From: Actinoplanes missouriensis 431
Lineage (GTDB): Bacteria > Actinomycetota > Actinomycetes > Mycobacteriales > Micromonosporaceae
Assembly (NCBI RefSeq): GCF_000284295.1
Contig: NC_017093.1
Span: 3,410,001-3,474,000, forward strand
Direction of reading: 5' to 3'
DNA length: 64,000 nt
Shown here: positions 40,379 through 48,217 of the stretch, piece after piece
How positions within the stretch are numbered: position 1 is the stretch's first letter
Layout of the letters: every line of letters begins with the position of its first letter
Notes under the pieces: generated by a model
What the model was told of the DNA's origin: nothing
Seen by the model: the letters and a program-made list of their open reading frames with translations, nothing else
The model's database searches: none
Program-made: the position numbers and the translations under genes

Positions 40379-41946
40379 CCGCCCAGCACCCAGACGTGGG
40401 CGCGGCCGTTCGCCGTGCCGGTTTTCTGCACCACCACCATGTCGGGGCGCTTGTCGCCGCTGGCGTCGGTGACCAGCACCGCATACCGCTCGTCGGCGAG
40501 CCCGAGCAGGGTGCGCGCCTTCACCAGTGTGCGGCTCAGTTTCGCCGCGCCGTCCAGCACGTGCAGCTCGGTCTTGCCCTCGGCGGTGGCCGGCTTGCGG
40601 ACCAGGACGACGTCCGGCCGCTTGTCGCGGTTCCAGTCGGTGACCTGGACCTGCATGCCGTCCTGCACGGGCTCCGCGGTGACGATGGCCGGCAGCAACT
40701 CGCGCTGCAGGTTCGCCGCGCCGTCCAGCACCTGAACCTCGACCTTGCCGCTCGCCGTCCCGAACGTGCGCACCGCGACCAGGTCGAGGCGGCCGTCGGC
40801 GTTCCAGTCCACCATCGCGAACTGGGCGCGGTCGTCGACGGGCAGGCTCGTCGTGACGTCCAGGATCAGGTCACGGAACGAGTCGCCGTCGGCGATCCGG
40901 ACCTCGACCTTGCCGCTGTCCGTGCCGGTTTTCTGCACCGCCACCAGGTCGGGCCGGCCGTCGCCGTTCCAGTCGGCGGCCGTGTAGTCGTGCCGCTCGT
41001 CGGTGGCCTCGATCGCGGTCGCCGTGATCAGCGACAGGGAGGTGAAGTCGCGGGTCCCGTTCAGGATGCGGACCTCGGTCTTGCCGGTGGCCAGGCCGGC
41101 GCCGTTGACGACCATCAGATCGTCGTGCGAGTCGCCGTCCCAGTCGGCCATCAGCAGCTCGTGATGCCCGGTCAGGGTGCCGATCTCGGTCTCCGCGGTG
41201 GCGGTGACCCGCTGGAACGGCCCGGTCGGCGTCGGCGAGGCGGTCGGTGTGGTGGGCGAGACCGGCGTGGCGGCCGGCGACCCGGAATCGGTCACGGCCG
41301 GCGGCGCGGAACCGGTCACGGCCGACGAGCCGCCCGACCACAGGCGGGAGACGATCAGCGCGGCGTCGTGCGCCTCCGGCGAATAGGCGCCCGGGTAGGC
41401 CGACGTCTGCACGTGCTGGCAGATCGCGCCGATGCCGCCGGTCATCCAGCCGCCGCCGGGGAACTTGCGCATCATCGCCTTGAGAAACGCGTCCGTCGCG
41501 TAGGCCGGGTCGGTCAGCTCCGCGGTGCTGCCCCAGCCCTGCGAGGGCCGCTGCTGGAAGAGGCCGAGGCTGTCGTGGTCGTGGGCGACGCGGTGGTTCT
41601 TGAGGGTGCTCTCCGCGATCGCCGTGGTCATCGCGATGACGGCGGCGCGCTCGGGCAGGTCACGGGCCTTGACCCGGGCCACGATGATCCGGGCGCAGGC
41701 GATGGCGCGGCCGCTGACGGCCGAGCCGAGGCGGCGGCCGTTCATCAGAGGGCGCAACTGGTCGGCGATCGCCCGGTCGGCGGCGGTGGCCTCACCCGGG
41801 ATGCAGGCGATCGACCGGGGCGCCGCCGCCGGCAGCGGGGCGGCCTGCGCGGCGACCGGCACGAACGACGCGAGCGTTCCGACGGCGAGTGACGCGGTGA
41901 GCAACAACCGGTGCACGACACGAGTGCGAACCTGACCCACTGCCAT
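40375..41946 (-). CDS. Secreted protein: lysozyme-like domain plus VCBS/FG-GAP repeats
   Basis: 523 aa from ATG 41946 with GGGGAGG upstream. A Sec signal ends AAQA. Residues ~45-200 resemble the lytic-transglycosylase-like domain found in actinobacterial wall proteins (VIAMTTAIAESTLKN with a candidate catalytic Glu, then DHDSLGLFQQRPSQGWGS). A Thr/Pro-rich linker leads to five or so FG-GAP/VCBS repeats with calcium-like loops (DWDGDSHDDLMVV, DWNGDGRPDLVAV, DWNADGRLDLVAV, DWNRDKRPDVVLV). A cell-wall- or polymer-binding role with possible muralytic activity is inferred. Confidence 0.82.
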   Translation of the reverse strand: MAVGQVRTRVVHRLLLTASLAVGTLASFVPVAAQAAPLPAAAPRSIACIPGEATAADRAIADQLRPLMNGRRLGSAVSGRAIACARIIVARVKARDLPERAAVIAMTTAIAESTLKNHRVAHDHDSLGLFQQRPSQGWGSTAELTDPAYATDAFLKAMMRKFPGGGWMTGGIGAICQHVQTSAYPGAYSPEAHDAALIVSRLWSGGSSAVTGSAPPAVTDSGSPAATPVSPTTPTASPTPTGPFQRVTATAETEIGTLTGHHELLMADWDGDSHDDLMVVNGAGLATGKTEVRILNGTRDFTSLSLITATAIEATDERHDYTAADWNGDGRPDLVAVQKTGTDSGKVEVRIADGDSFRDLILDVTTSLPVDDRAQFAMVDWNADGRLDLVAVRTFGTASGKVEVQVLDGAANLQRELLPAIVTAEPVQDGMQVQVTDWNRDKRPDVVLVRKPATAEGKTELHVLDGAAKLSRTLVKARTLLGLADERYAVLVTDASGDKRPDMVVVQKTGTANGRAHVWVLGG

Positions 41947-42044
41947 GTCGTACCGGACCTCCCCATGACCGTCGACGCGGGACCAATCTGCCACAGATCG
42001 GGCCCGGATCGGAAGGCACGGAGGGTCAATGAGACGAAGACTTT

Positions 42045-42668
42045 TCAGCTCCAATCGGCTTTTCGGGCGATCGCCTCCAGTTCGCCCGCGTCGGCGACGG
42101 CGTCCGCGGGGTCCTCCGGCCAGGCCTCCACCTGCGCGGATGCCCAGTCGGCCCACCGCGCGACCATCGCATAGAAGTCGGTGAAGAAGGCGCCGGCGAG
42201 CATCGGAACGGCGGCCCGGTGCTGGTAGGGGCCCTCGCCTGCCGCGTACTCCCGGGCGGCGGCCAGGTTGCCGGCGTTGGCCTGCTCGGCCCAGGCGCGG
42301 GCCGCGGCGATGGTACGCAGGGCGTCGTCGCGCGTGCCGTGATCGGCGTAGGCGAGCTTGACCAGCTGCTCGAACTCGAGGACCGGCCCGTCACCGGGTT
42401 CGGCGAGCCACCCGGCCAGGGCAGCGCGGCCGGCCTCGGTGATCGCGTAGACGGTGCGGGGCCGCCGGCCGACGGTCTCGGTCGTCGCCGTCGCCCAGCC
42501 GAGGACCACCAGCTTCTTGGGCTCGTCGTAGAGGCGGCTCTCGGCGCGCGGCCACATGCGTCCGAGACTGCGCTGCACCTGCCGGGTCAGCTCGTAGGTG
42601 CTCCAGGACCGGACGGCCAGCAGACCGAGGACGGCGTACGTGGTGGTGGTGGCGCGAGTGCTTGACAC
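42045..42668 (-). CDS. PadR-family regulator
   Basis: 207 aa from GTG 42668 with AAGGAGAG 6 nt upstream. PadR winged helix: TYAVLGLLAVRSWSTYELTRQV and SRLYDEPKKLVVLGWATATTE with GRRPRTVYAITEAGRAAL. A C-terminal helical Vir_act_alpha-like dimerisation domain follows. It is divergent from a methyltransferase gene across 54 bp that hold a perfect palindrome, so it probably represses itself and that gene. Confidence 0.9.
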   Translation of the reverse strand: MSSTRATTTTYAVLGLLAVRSWSTYELTRQVQRSLGRMWPRAESRLYDEPKKLVVLGWATATTETVGRRPRTVYAITEAGRAALAGWLAEPGDGPVLEFEQLVKLAYADHGTRDDALRTIAAARAWAEQANAGNLAAAREYAAGEGPYQHRAAVPMLAGAFFTDFYAMVARWADWASAQVEAWPEDPADAVADAGELEAIARKADWS

Positions 42669-42692
42669 ATGCTCTCCTTGAGACCATTCTGA

Positions 42693-42711
42693 ATACTCTC
42701 AATGAGAGTAT
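42693..42711. promoter_or_regulatory. PadR operator palindrome
   Basis: ATACTCTC-AAT-GAGAGTAT is a perfect 8-bp inverted repeat with a 3-nt centre, midway between the divergent padR-type and methyltransferase genes. It is AT-rich against its surroundings and spans the likely promoters. Confidence 0.8.
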
Positions 42712-42722
42712 AGGGGAGAATC

Positions 42723-43556
42723 ATGGCCAGCACGATCAGCCGGCGGCAGGAGCAGGCCTGGGACGGTGACGAGGGCGCGTACTGGGCGCGGCATCATGAG
42801 CTCTTCGAGGGATCCCTGGCCCGCTACCAGCCGGCCTTCCTCGCCGCGGCCGCGATCCAGCCCGGCCACCGGGTGCTCGACGTGGGGTGCGGCACCGGCG
42901 TCACGACACGCGCCGCGGCCGCCGCCGCGCCGGCCGGGCACGCGCTCGGGGTCGACCTGTCCTCCGCGATGATCGACGTGGCACGCGGGCTCGCCGGCCG
43001 GGCCGGACTGGAGAACATCGGCTTCGTGCGGGCCGACGCGCAGGCGTACCCGTTCCGCCCCGAGTCCTTCGATGTGCTCATCAGCCGTACCGGATCGATG
43101 TTTTTCGAAGGGCCGAAGGCCGCCTTCGCCCATCTGCGCCGCACTCTCGCGCCCGGCGGGCGGATGACGCTGCTGACCTGGCAGCAGCCGGAAAAGCAGG
43201 AGTGGATCAACGAGTTCGCGCGGGCGCTCACCGGGCGTGAGCTGCCCGCGGTGGCGCCGGCCGGGCCGGGCCCGTTCTCGCTCAGCGACCCGGACGAGGT
43301 GCGTGCGCTGCTCGGCGAGACCGGTTTCGCCGGTGTCAAGCTCACCGCGGTCAGCGAGCCGATGGTGTACGGCCGGACGGTGGGGGAGGCGCACGCGTTC
43401 CTGCTCGGGCTGCTCAGCTGGATGCTGCAGGGGCAGGACGAGGAGCAGCGAGCCGCCTCGGCGGAGGAGTTGCGGCGCGTGCTCGTCGAGCACGCGACCC
43501 CGGCCGGCGTCTGTTTCGGATCATCCGCCTGGCTGATCACCGCCCAGGCCGCCTGA
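42723..43556 (+). CDS. Class I SAM-dependent methyltransferase
   Basis: 277 aa. SAM-binding motif I VLDVGCGTGVTTRA with acidic residue VDLS after it, and a UbiE-like C-terminal half. QEQAWDGDEGAYWARHHELFE at the start is typical of small-molecule methyltransferases in actinobacteria. Immediately controlled, by position, through the PadR operator; PadR regulators often sense phenolics or drugs, so modification of an aromatic compound is possible. Confidence 0.87.
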   Translation: MASTISRRQEQAWDGDEGAYWARHHELFEGSLARYQPAFLAAAAIQPGHRVLDVGCGTGVTTRAAAAAAPAGHALGVDLSSAMIDVARGLAGRAGLENIGFVRADAQAYPFRPESFDVLISRTGSMFFEGPKAAFAHLRRTLAPGGRMTLLTWQQPEKQEWINEFARALTGRELPAVAPAGPGPFSLSDPDEVRALLGETGFAGVKLTAVSEPMVYGRTVGEAHAFLLGLLSWMLQGQDEEQRAASAEELRRVLVEHATPAGVCFGSSAWLITAQAA

Positions 43557-43718
43557 CACTCGTCAAGGAGAGATCTGTTGCTTGGGTCGGGCGGGCCACG
43601 GAGTCGTTCGTGGCGCCGCTGAGCCCCGGCGGACGTGGTGCCGTGGTTCGCGGCGGCGCAATCACCGGCCGAGCATTACGACATCTATCAATGTGAGCCG
43701 CCCTCTTGTTTCATGGGC

Positions 43719-43734
43719 GTTACTGCTCGGTAAC
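43719..43734. promoter_or_regulatory. TTAC-N6-GTAA element, copy 1
   Basis: GTTAC-TGCTCG-GTAAC lies 28 bp before the secreted beta-propeller start. The same TTAC-N6-GTAA spacing recurs before the next gene, suggesting one regulator for both. Confidence 0.5.
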
Positions 43735-43761
43735 ACCACATACATTGACGGGAGTCACGAC

Positions 43762-45000
43762 ATGGTTCCGCTCGTACCCCTGAAACGCCTGGCCGCGGCG
43801 GCCCTGGTCGGCCTGCTCGCGGCCGGCGCCGCCACCGTCCCGGCGGCCGCTGCCGCGCCCGCCCTGCGTCAGGTCATGTTCGTGGGCAACAATTGGGACG
43901 GCACGGTCGACGTCATCGAGCCCAGCGGCGGCTACAGCCGCATCGGCCGCCTCTCGGTGATCCCGGACCGGGCGCAGAGGCTCACCGAGATCTACCTCAA
44001 CCCGATCAAACTGGCCTTCTACCTCGGCGTCCAGCAGGGGCCCGGCGAGGGGCACGACCAGCTCGTCGACGACATGTACACCACGCCTGCCGGCGACGCC
44101 CTCGTCGTCTCCCGGCCCAGCTTCGCCGACGTGGTCGCGATCGACCTGGCGACCGGGGCGCTGCGCTGGCGGTTCCCGGTGAGCGGCTTCCGTTCCGACC
44201 ACATGGCGGTCTCCCCGGACGGCCGCACGGTCGCGGTCTCCGCCTCCACCGGCAACACCGTGCACGTGCTGGACATCGTCACCGGCCGGCAGGTCGGCTC
44301 GTTCGCCACCGGCGACAAGCCGCACGAGAACATCTACACCGATGGCGGCCGGTACCTGTGGAACTCCTCGATCGGCGAGGTCAACACCGCCCTGGACGCG
44401 CCCTGGCTGGACTTCACCAAGGGCGACCGGAAGATCACGATCGCCGACACCAGCACGTTCTCCGTGGTCAAGACCGTCGACATGCGGCAGCGGCTGGACG
44501 CCTTCGGCCGCCGCGACCTGTCCGACGCGGTCCGTCCCGCGGTCTTCTCACCCGACGAGTCCAAGCTGTACTTCCAGGTCTCGTTCTTCGCCGGCCTCAT
44601 CGAGTACGACGTGACAACCGACAAGATCTTGCGGGTACGGGACATGCCCCAGAACCCGGCCACCGATCCGGACCGGACCACGTGGGTGAACGACTCCCGC
44701 CACCACGGCCTGTCGATCAGCCGGGACGGCGCCAAGCTCTGTGTCGCCGGGACCATGGACGACTACGTGACGGTGGTCGACCGGGCCACGCTGAACCCCG
44801 GTCCGCTGGTCACCGCGATCAAGCCGTACTGGGCGACGGTCAGCGCGGACGGCCGTGACTGCGTCATCTCCGAGGCGGGCGCCGACAAGGTCACCGCGAT
44901 CAGCTTCGCCACCGGCCGCGCGGTCGCCTCGGTCGGCGTCGGGGACCATCCGCAGCGGGTACGCATCGGTCAGATCCCGTCCGGATGGACCGCCCCGTAG
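43762..45000 (+). CDS. Secreted YVTN-type beta-propeller protein
   Basis: 412 aa from ATG 43762, with GGGAG upstream. A Sec signal (LKRLAAAALVGLLAAGAATV then PAAAAA) leads into seven or so YVTN/WD-like blades: MAVSPDGRTVAVSASTGNTV, LSISRDGAKLCVAGTMDDYV, ATVSADGRDCVISEAGADKV. No catalytic residues are seen; such propellers bind surface polymers or redox partners. It shares an upstream element with the following gene, 107 bp downstream, so both may be expressed together. Confidence 0.8.
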   Translation: MVPLVPLKRLAAAALVGLLAAGAATVPAAAAAPALRQVMFVGNNWDGTVDVIEPSGGYSRIGRLSVIPDRAQRLTEIYLNPIKLAFYLGVQQGPGEGHDQLVDDMYTTPAGDALVVSRPSFADVVAIDLATGALRWRFPVSGFRSDHMAVSPDGRTVAVSASTGNTVHVLDIVTGRQVGSFATGDKPHENIYTDGGRYLWNSSIGEVNTALDAPWLDFTKGDRKITIADTSTFSVVKTVDMRQRLDAFGRRDLSDAVRPAVFSPDESKLYFQVSFFAGLIEYDVTTDKILRVRDMPQNPATDPDRTTWVNDSRHHGLSISRDGAKLCVAGTMDDYVTVVDRATLNPGPLVTAIKPYWATVSADGRDCVISEAGADKVTAISFATGRAVASVGVGDHPQRVRIGQIPSGWTAP

Positions 45001-45040
45001 CCGGCCGGTAAGTGAGGGATAGACCGGCTTCCATTAATAC

Positions 45041-45054
45041 TTACCGCCGAGTAA
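45041..45054. promoter_or_regulatory. TTAC-N6-GTAA element, copy 2
   Basis: TTAC-CGCCGA-GTAA has the same half-sites and spacing as the element at 43720-43733. It lies 54 bp before the GTG of the small secreted protein. Confidence 0.5.
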
Positions 45055-45107
45055 CCTCAGGTCCGCGAACTCCCGTCCATGAGAGCCACCACCACTATGG
45101 AGGAACC

Positions 45108-45716
45108 GTGGGTTACCTTCGCCGCGCTGCCGTGCTCGCCACGGCGACCCTGCTCGGGGCCGCCGCCGCGATCACGGCCGCCGCTCCCGCACAGGCAGCG
45201 CCGATGTCGATCGACTTCAACAACGTCACCGGTACGACCCATCTCGCCAAGCCGAACGTCGACGTCACCGTCCCGACGTCGTCCGTGAAGACCATGATCG
45301 ACCTGGACACCAAGACGGTGACCGGCAGCGTCAACCTGTCCGACCTCACCGCGAAGCTCAAACTGGCCAACCTGATCGGCGTCACCTCGACCGTGAAGAT
45401 CGTGCCGGTCGGCGACCTGAGCGGCACCATCGACCTCGGCGCGTCGAAGCTGTCGACGACGTCGAAGTTCACGCTCCAGGTCACCAACGTGCACAAGGAC
45501 GCCCTGCCGAAGCTGAACCTGGTGAAGAAGGGTTGCCGCACCGTCCGGCCGTCCACGCTGACCCTGAACAACACCAGCCCGGTCGAACTGTTCAAGCCGA
45601 TCACGATGGAGGGCACGTACACGATCCCGCCCTTCACCGGATGCGGGCTGCTCACGCCGCTGCTGACGCTGCTGCTGTCCGGCCCGAACAACACGATGAA
45701 GCTCGACCTGATCTGA
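45108..45716 (+). CDS. Small secreted beta-rich protein, unknown family
   Basis: 202 aa from GTG 45108, chosen because GGAGGA lies 3 nt before it. A clear Sec signal (YLRRAAVLATATLLGAAAAI to AQA) precedes ~165 residues of alternating Thr/Val/Leu strands (VDVTVPTSSVKTMIDLDTKTV, VKIVPVGDLSGTIDLG) with two cysteines (GCRTV, TGCGLL) that could form a disulfide. The tail is hydrophobic (LLTPLLTLLLSG). I do not recognise the family; a wall- or lipid-binding role is only a guess. Confidence 0.75.
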   Translation: MGYLRRAAVLATATLLGAAAAITAAAPAQAAPMSIDFNNVTGTTHLAKPNVDVTVPTSSVKTMIDLDTKTVTGSVNLSDLTAKLKLANLIGVTSTVKIVPVGDLSGTIDLGASKLSTTSKFTLQVTNVHKDALPKLNLVKKGCRTVRPSTLTLNNTSPVELFKPITMEGTYTIPPFTGCGLLTPLLTLLLSGPNNTMKLDLI

Positions 45717-45723
45717 CCCGGCG

Positions 45724-45758
45724 CCGCCCCGGACTCCCGCCACGGGAATCCGGGGCGG
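45724..45758. terminator. Bidirectional hairpin terminator
   Basis: CCGCCCCGGACTCCCG (from 45724) pairs with CGGGAATCCGGGGCGG (to 45758) at 15 of 16 positions over a 3-nt loop, between the convergent secreted-protein and SDR genes. Confidence 0.78.
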
Positions 45759-45764
45759 AGTCGA

Positions 45765-46508
45765 TCAGACGGTGAAACCGCCGTCCACGTTGATCACCGC
45801 GCCGGTGACGTACCGGGCGCCGTCACCCGCGAGGTAGGCCACCGCCGTCGCGATCTCGGCCGGCGTCCCGTAGCGGCCCAGCGCGGTGAAGCCGGTGATC
45901 GTGTCGGCGGACGGGCCGTCGGCCGGGTTCATGTCGGTGTCGATCGGCCCGGGGTTGACCAGATTGACGGTGATGCCGCGCGGGCCGAGGTCCCGGCTGA
46001 GGCCCTTGGTCAGTCCCACCAGGGCGGTCTTGCTCATCGAGTACAGCGAGAAGCCCGGGAACACCGTGCGTTCCACCATGTTGCTCCCGATCGTGACGAT
46101 CCGCCCGCCGTCACCCATGTGCCCGGCCGCTGCCTTCGACGCGAGGAACGGCGCCCGCACGTTGACCGCGACCATGCGATCGAACTCCTCCCGCCCGAGC
46201 TCCTCCACCGGCGCGACGAAGAACACCGCCGCGTTGTTGACCAGGATGTCCAGCCGCCCGAACCGGTCCACCACCCGGTCGACCGCGGCCGTCACCGCGT
46301 CCGGGTCGGCGCTGTCCACCCGCAGCGCCAGGCCGCGGCGGCCGAGGCCCTCGATCTGCTTCACCACGAGCGCGGCCTGATCGTCGCGGTGCTGAAAGGT
46401 CAGCGCCACATCAGCGCCGTCCCCGGCCAGCCGCGCCGCCACGCCGGCGCCGATCCCCCGGCTCCCACCGATCACCAATGCCACCTTGCCGTCAAGATCG
46501 TTCGTCAT
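45765..46508 (-). CDS. SDR-family oxidoreductase
   Basis: 247 aa from ATG 46508. Complete classical SDR: GGSRGIGAGVAARL nucleotide loop, NNAAVF, the IVTIGSN Ser position, catalytic YSMSK, and a C-terminal AYLAGDGARYVTGAVINVDGG typical of 3-oxoacyl-ACP-reductase-like enzymes. It stands alone between convergent and divergent neighbours. Substrate unknown. Confidence 0.9.
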   Translation of the reverse strand: MTNDLDGKVALVIGGSRGIGAGVAARLAGDGADVALTFQHRDDQAALVVKQIEGLGRRGLALRVDSADPDAVTAAVDRVVDRFGRLDILVNNAAVFFVAPVEELGREEFDRMVAVNVRAPFLASKAAAGHMGDGGRIVTIGSNMVERTVFPGFSLYSMSKTALVGLTKGLSRDLGPRGITVNLVNPGPIDTDMNPADGPSADTITGFTALGRYGTPAEIATAVAYLAGDGARYVTGAVINVDGGFTV

Positions 46509-46860
46509 GCCTCCACTGTCGTCCGCCCACCCACTGCCGTCTGGCGACAATCGGACCCGGCGTTCCTCGCGTCGGCGCCGTGGATCGTCCAGCGTCGGGA
46601 ATTCGCGGTGACCAGCCTACGATCACGGCACTTTCCGGCCGCTGGACGATCATCTCGCCCGGCGGCGAGGCCACCGGAGGCGCGGCTCGCGCACCGCACG
46701 GCGTGGATGCTCCGGGATGCTGCGCTCGCGCACACGAGAACAACCCCTGGTTACGCCTCGGCCGACCTGCTCGCCTCCCTCTCGGACGTCACGCCCGGTG
46801 GCGACCCGGCGTAGCGCCCGACAAGCCGCTGCGGCGGCGATGAAGGTGCAGAATGGCCTT
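46509..46860. other. 352-bp intergenic region without a supported feature
   Basis: Between the divergent SDR and LURP-one-like genes. Several open frames cross it on both strands, but all have an Arg/Pro/Ser-rich shadow composition and none has a ribosome site or recognisable domain. No strong palindrome was found. Confidence 0.5.
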
Positions 46861-47367
46861 ATGTTTGTGATCAAGGAGCGGTTCTTCGCCATCGGGGATG
46901 ACTTCGACGTGCTGGACGAGCACGGCGACAAGGTCTACCACGTCGACGGCAAGGTGTTCAGTGTCCGGGGCCGGGTCGTCATCGAGGACGCGGCGGGGGA
47001 CGAGGTCGCCTCCGTGCACCGCCATCTGATCGCGCTGCGGCCGACCTACGAGATCCGGATCGGTGGGGAGAAGGCCGCCGAGGTACGCAAGAAGCTGTTC
47101 ACCCCGTTCCGTGACAAGTTCACCATCGACGTCCCCGGGCCGGAAGACCTGGAGATGAAGGGTGACCTGCTCGACCACGAGTACGTGATCGAGCAGGCCG
47201 GTGACGAGGTCGCGTCGGTGTCGAAGCGGTGGCTGACCATCCGTGACACGTACGCGGTGAAGGTCGCCGACGGCGTCGACCCGCTGCTGATCATCGGCAG
47301 CGTGCTGGCGCTCGACCTGGCGCTGGACCGCGAGGCGAAGGACCGCGAGCCCGGTAAGGACGACTGA
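46861..47367 (+). CDS. LURP-one-related (Tubby C-like) protein
   Basis: 168 aa from ATG 46861; family members start at this MxVIKERFF position, though an upstream in-frame ATG at 46840 exists. Beta-barrel LOR pattern: IGDDFDVLDEHGDKVYHVDGK, RPTYEIRIGG, KLFTPFRDKFTIDVPGPEDL and VSKRWLTIRDTYAVKVADG. Proteins of this fold bind phospholipid or act at membranes in eukaryotes; the bacterial role is unknown. Confidence 0.87.
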   Translation: MFVIKERFFAIGDDFDVLDEHGDKVYHVDGKVFSVRGRVVIEDAAGDEVASVHRHLIALRPTYEIRIGGEKAAEVRKKLFTPFRDKFTIDVPGPEDLEMKGDLLDHEYVIEQAGDEVASVSKRWLTIRDTYAVKVADGVDPLLIIGSVLALDLALDREAKDREPGKDD

Positions 47368-47389
47368 CCGGGGCGCGGCCCGGCACAGG

Positions 47390-48217
47390 TTAACTGGATC
47401 GCCTGGCGCGTTCCTCGTACTCCGCCCGGGCCGCCGTGTCGGCCCGGCTCAGCACCGACCCCGTGTCGGACAGCTTGTCGAGGAACCGGGTGACCCGCCG
47501 GGGCAGGGCCTGGGTGACCTTCGTCGGGCCCTGCACCCAGCGCGGCACCCACAGCTCCGCCTGCGGCTTGCGCAGGGCCGCCTCGATCACCTCGGCCACG
47601 TCCTCGGGGGTGACCGGTTTGACGCCTTTCGCGGCCGGGACGCCGGTGGAGAGTTCGGTCTTCACCACGGTCGGCAGGACGACCGTGACGTCGACGCCGG
47701 CGGGTTCCAGCTCGGCCCGCATCGCCTCGCTGAACCCGACGACGGCGAACTTCGACGCCGAGTAGGTGGCCGCGTTCGCAACAGCGAGGCGGCCCACCGC
47801 GGAGGCCACGTTGACGATGTGGCCCCGGCCGCGGTCGACCATGCCGGGCGCCACCGCCTTCGTCCCGTTGATCACGCCGAACACGTTGACGTCCATGATG
47901 GTCCGGGTGATCTGGTCGGGTTCCTTGAGCAGCGAGCCGAGCGGCATGACACCGGCGTTGTTGATCAGCGCGTGCCACGGGCCCAGGTGATCCGTCTCGG
48001 TCAGGAACTCCTGCCACGACGACGGGTCGGTGACGTCCAGCCGGGCCGCGGCCACCCGGTCGCCGAACGGGGCGGCCACGGTGGCCGCCAGGTCCGGGTC
48101 CAGGTCGCCGATCGCCACCGAGGCGCCCAGGCCGGCCAGGCGTTCGGCGGTGGCCCGGCCGATGCCCCGCGCGCCACCGGTGACGATCACGGCCATTCCC
48201 GAGATCCTGCGGCTCAT
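47390..48217 (-). CDS. SDR-family oxidoreductase of the P450 operon
   Basis: 275 aa from ATG 48217, overlapping the upstream ligase stop by 4 nt. GGARGIGRATAERL, NNAGVMP, VNVASAVG and YSASK are all present. The ~30-residue C-terminal extension (VTQALPRRVTRFLDKLSDTG) resembles actinobacterial SDRs annotated in steroid and lipid loci. Last gene of the six-gene operon; it may oxidise a 3-hydroxyacyl-CoA or a ring hydroxyl. Confidence 0.9.
   Translation of the reverse strand: MSRRISGMAVIVTGGARGIGRATAERLAGLGASVAIGDLDPDLAATVAAPFGDRVAAARLDVTDPSSWQEFLTETDHLGPWHALINNAGVMPLGSLLKEPDQITRTIMDVNVFGVINGTKAVAPGMVDRGRGHIVNVASAVGRLAVANAATYSASKFAVVGFSEAMRAELEPAGVDVTVVLPTVVKTELSTGVPAAKGVKPVTPEDVAEVIEAALRKPQAELWVPRWVQGPTKVTQALPRRVTRFLDKLSDTGSVLSRADTAARAEYEERARRSS

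Noticed and set aside
46478..46843. 121-codon plus-strand frame between SDR and LURP-one-like genes
   Set aside because: No ribosome site or domain and a shadow-like Arg/Pro composition.
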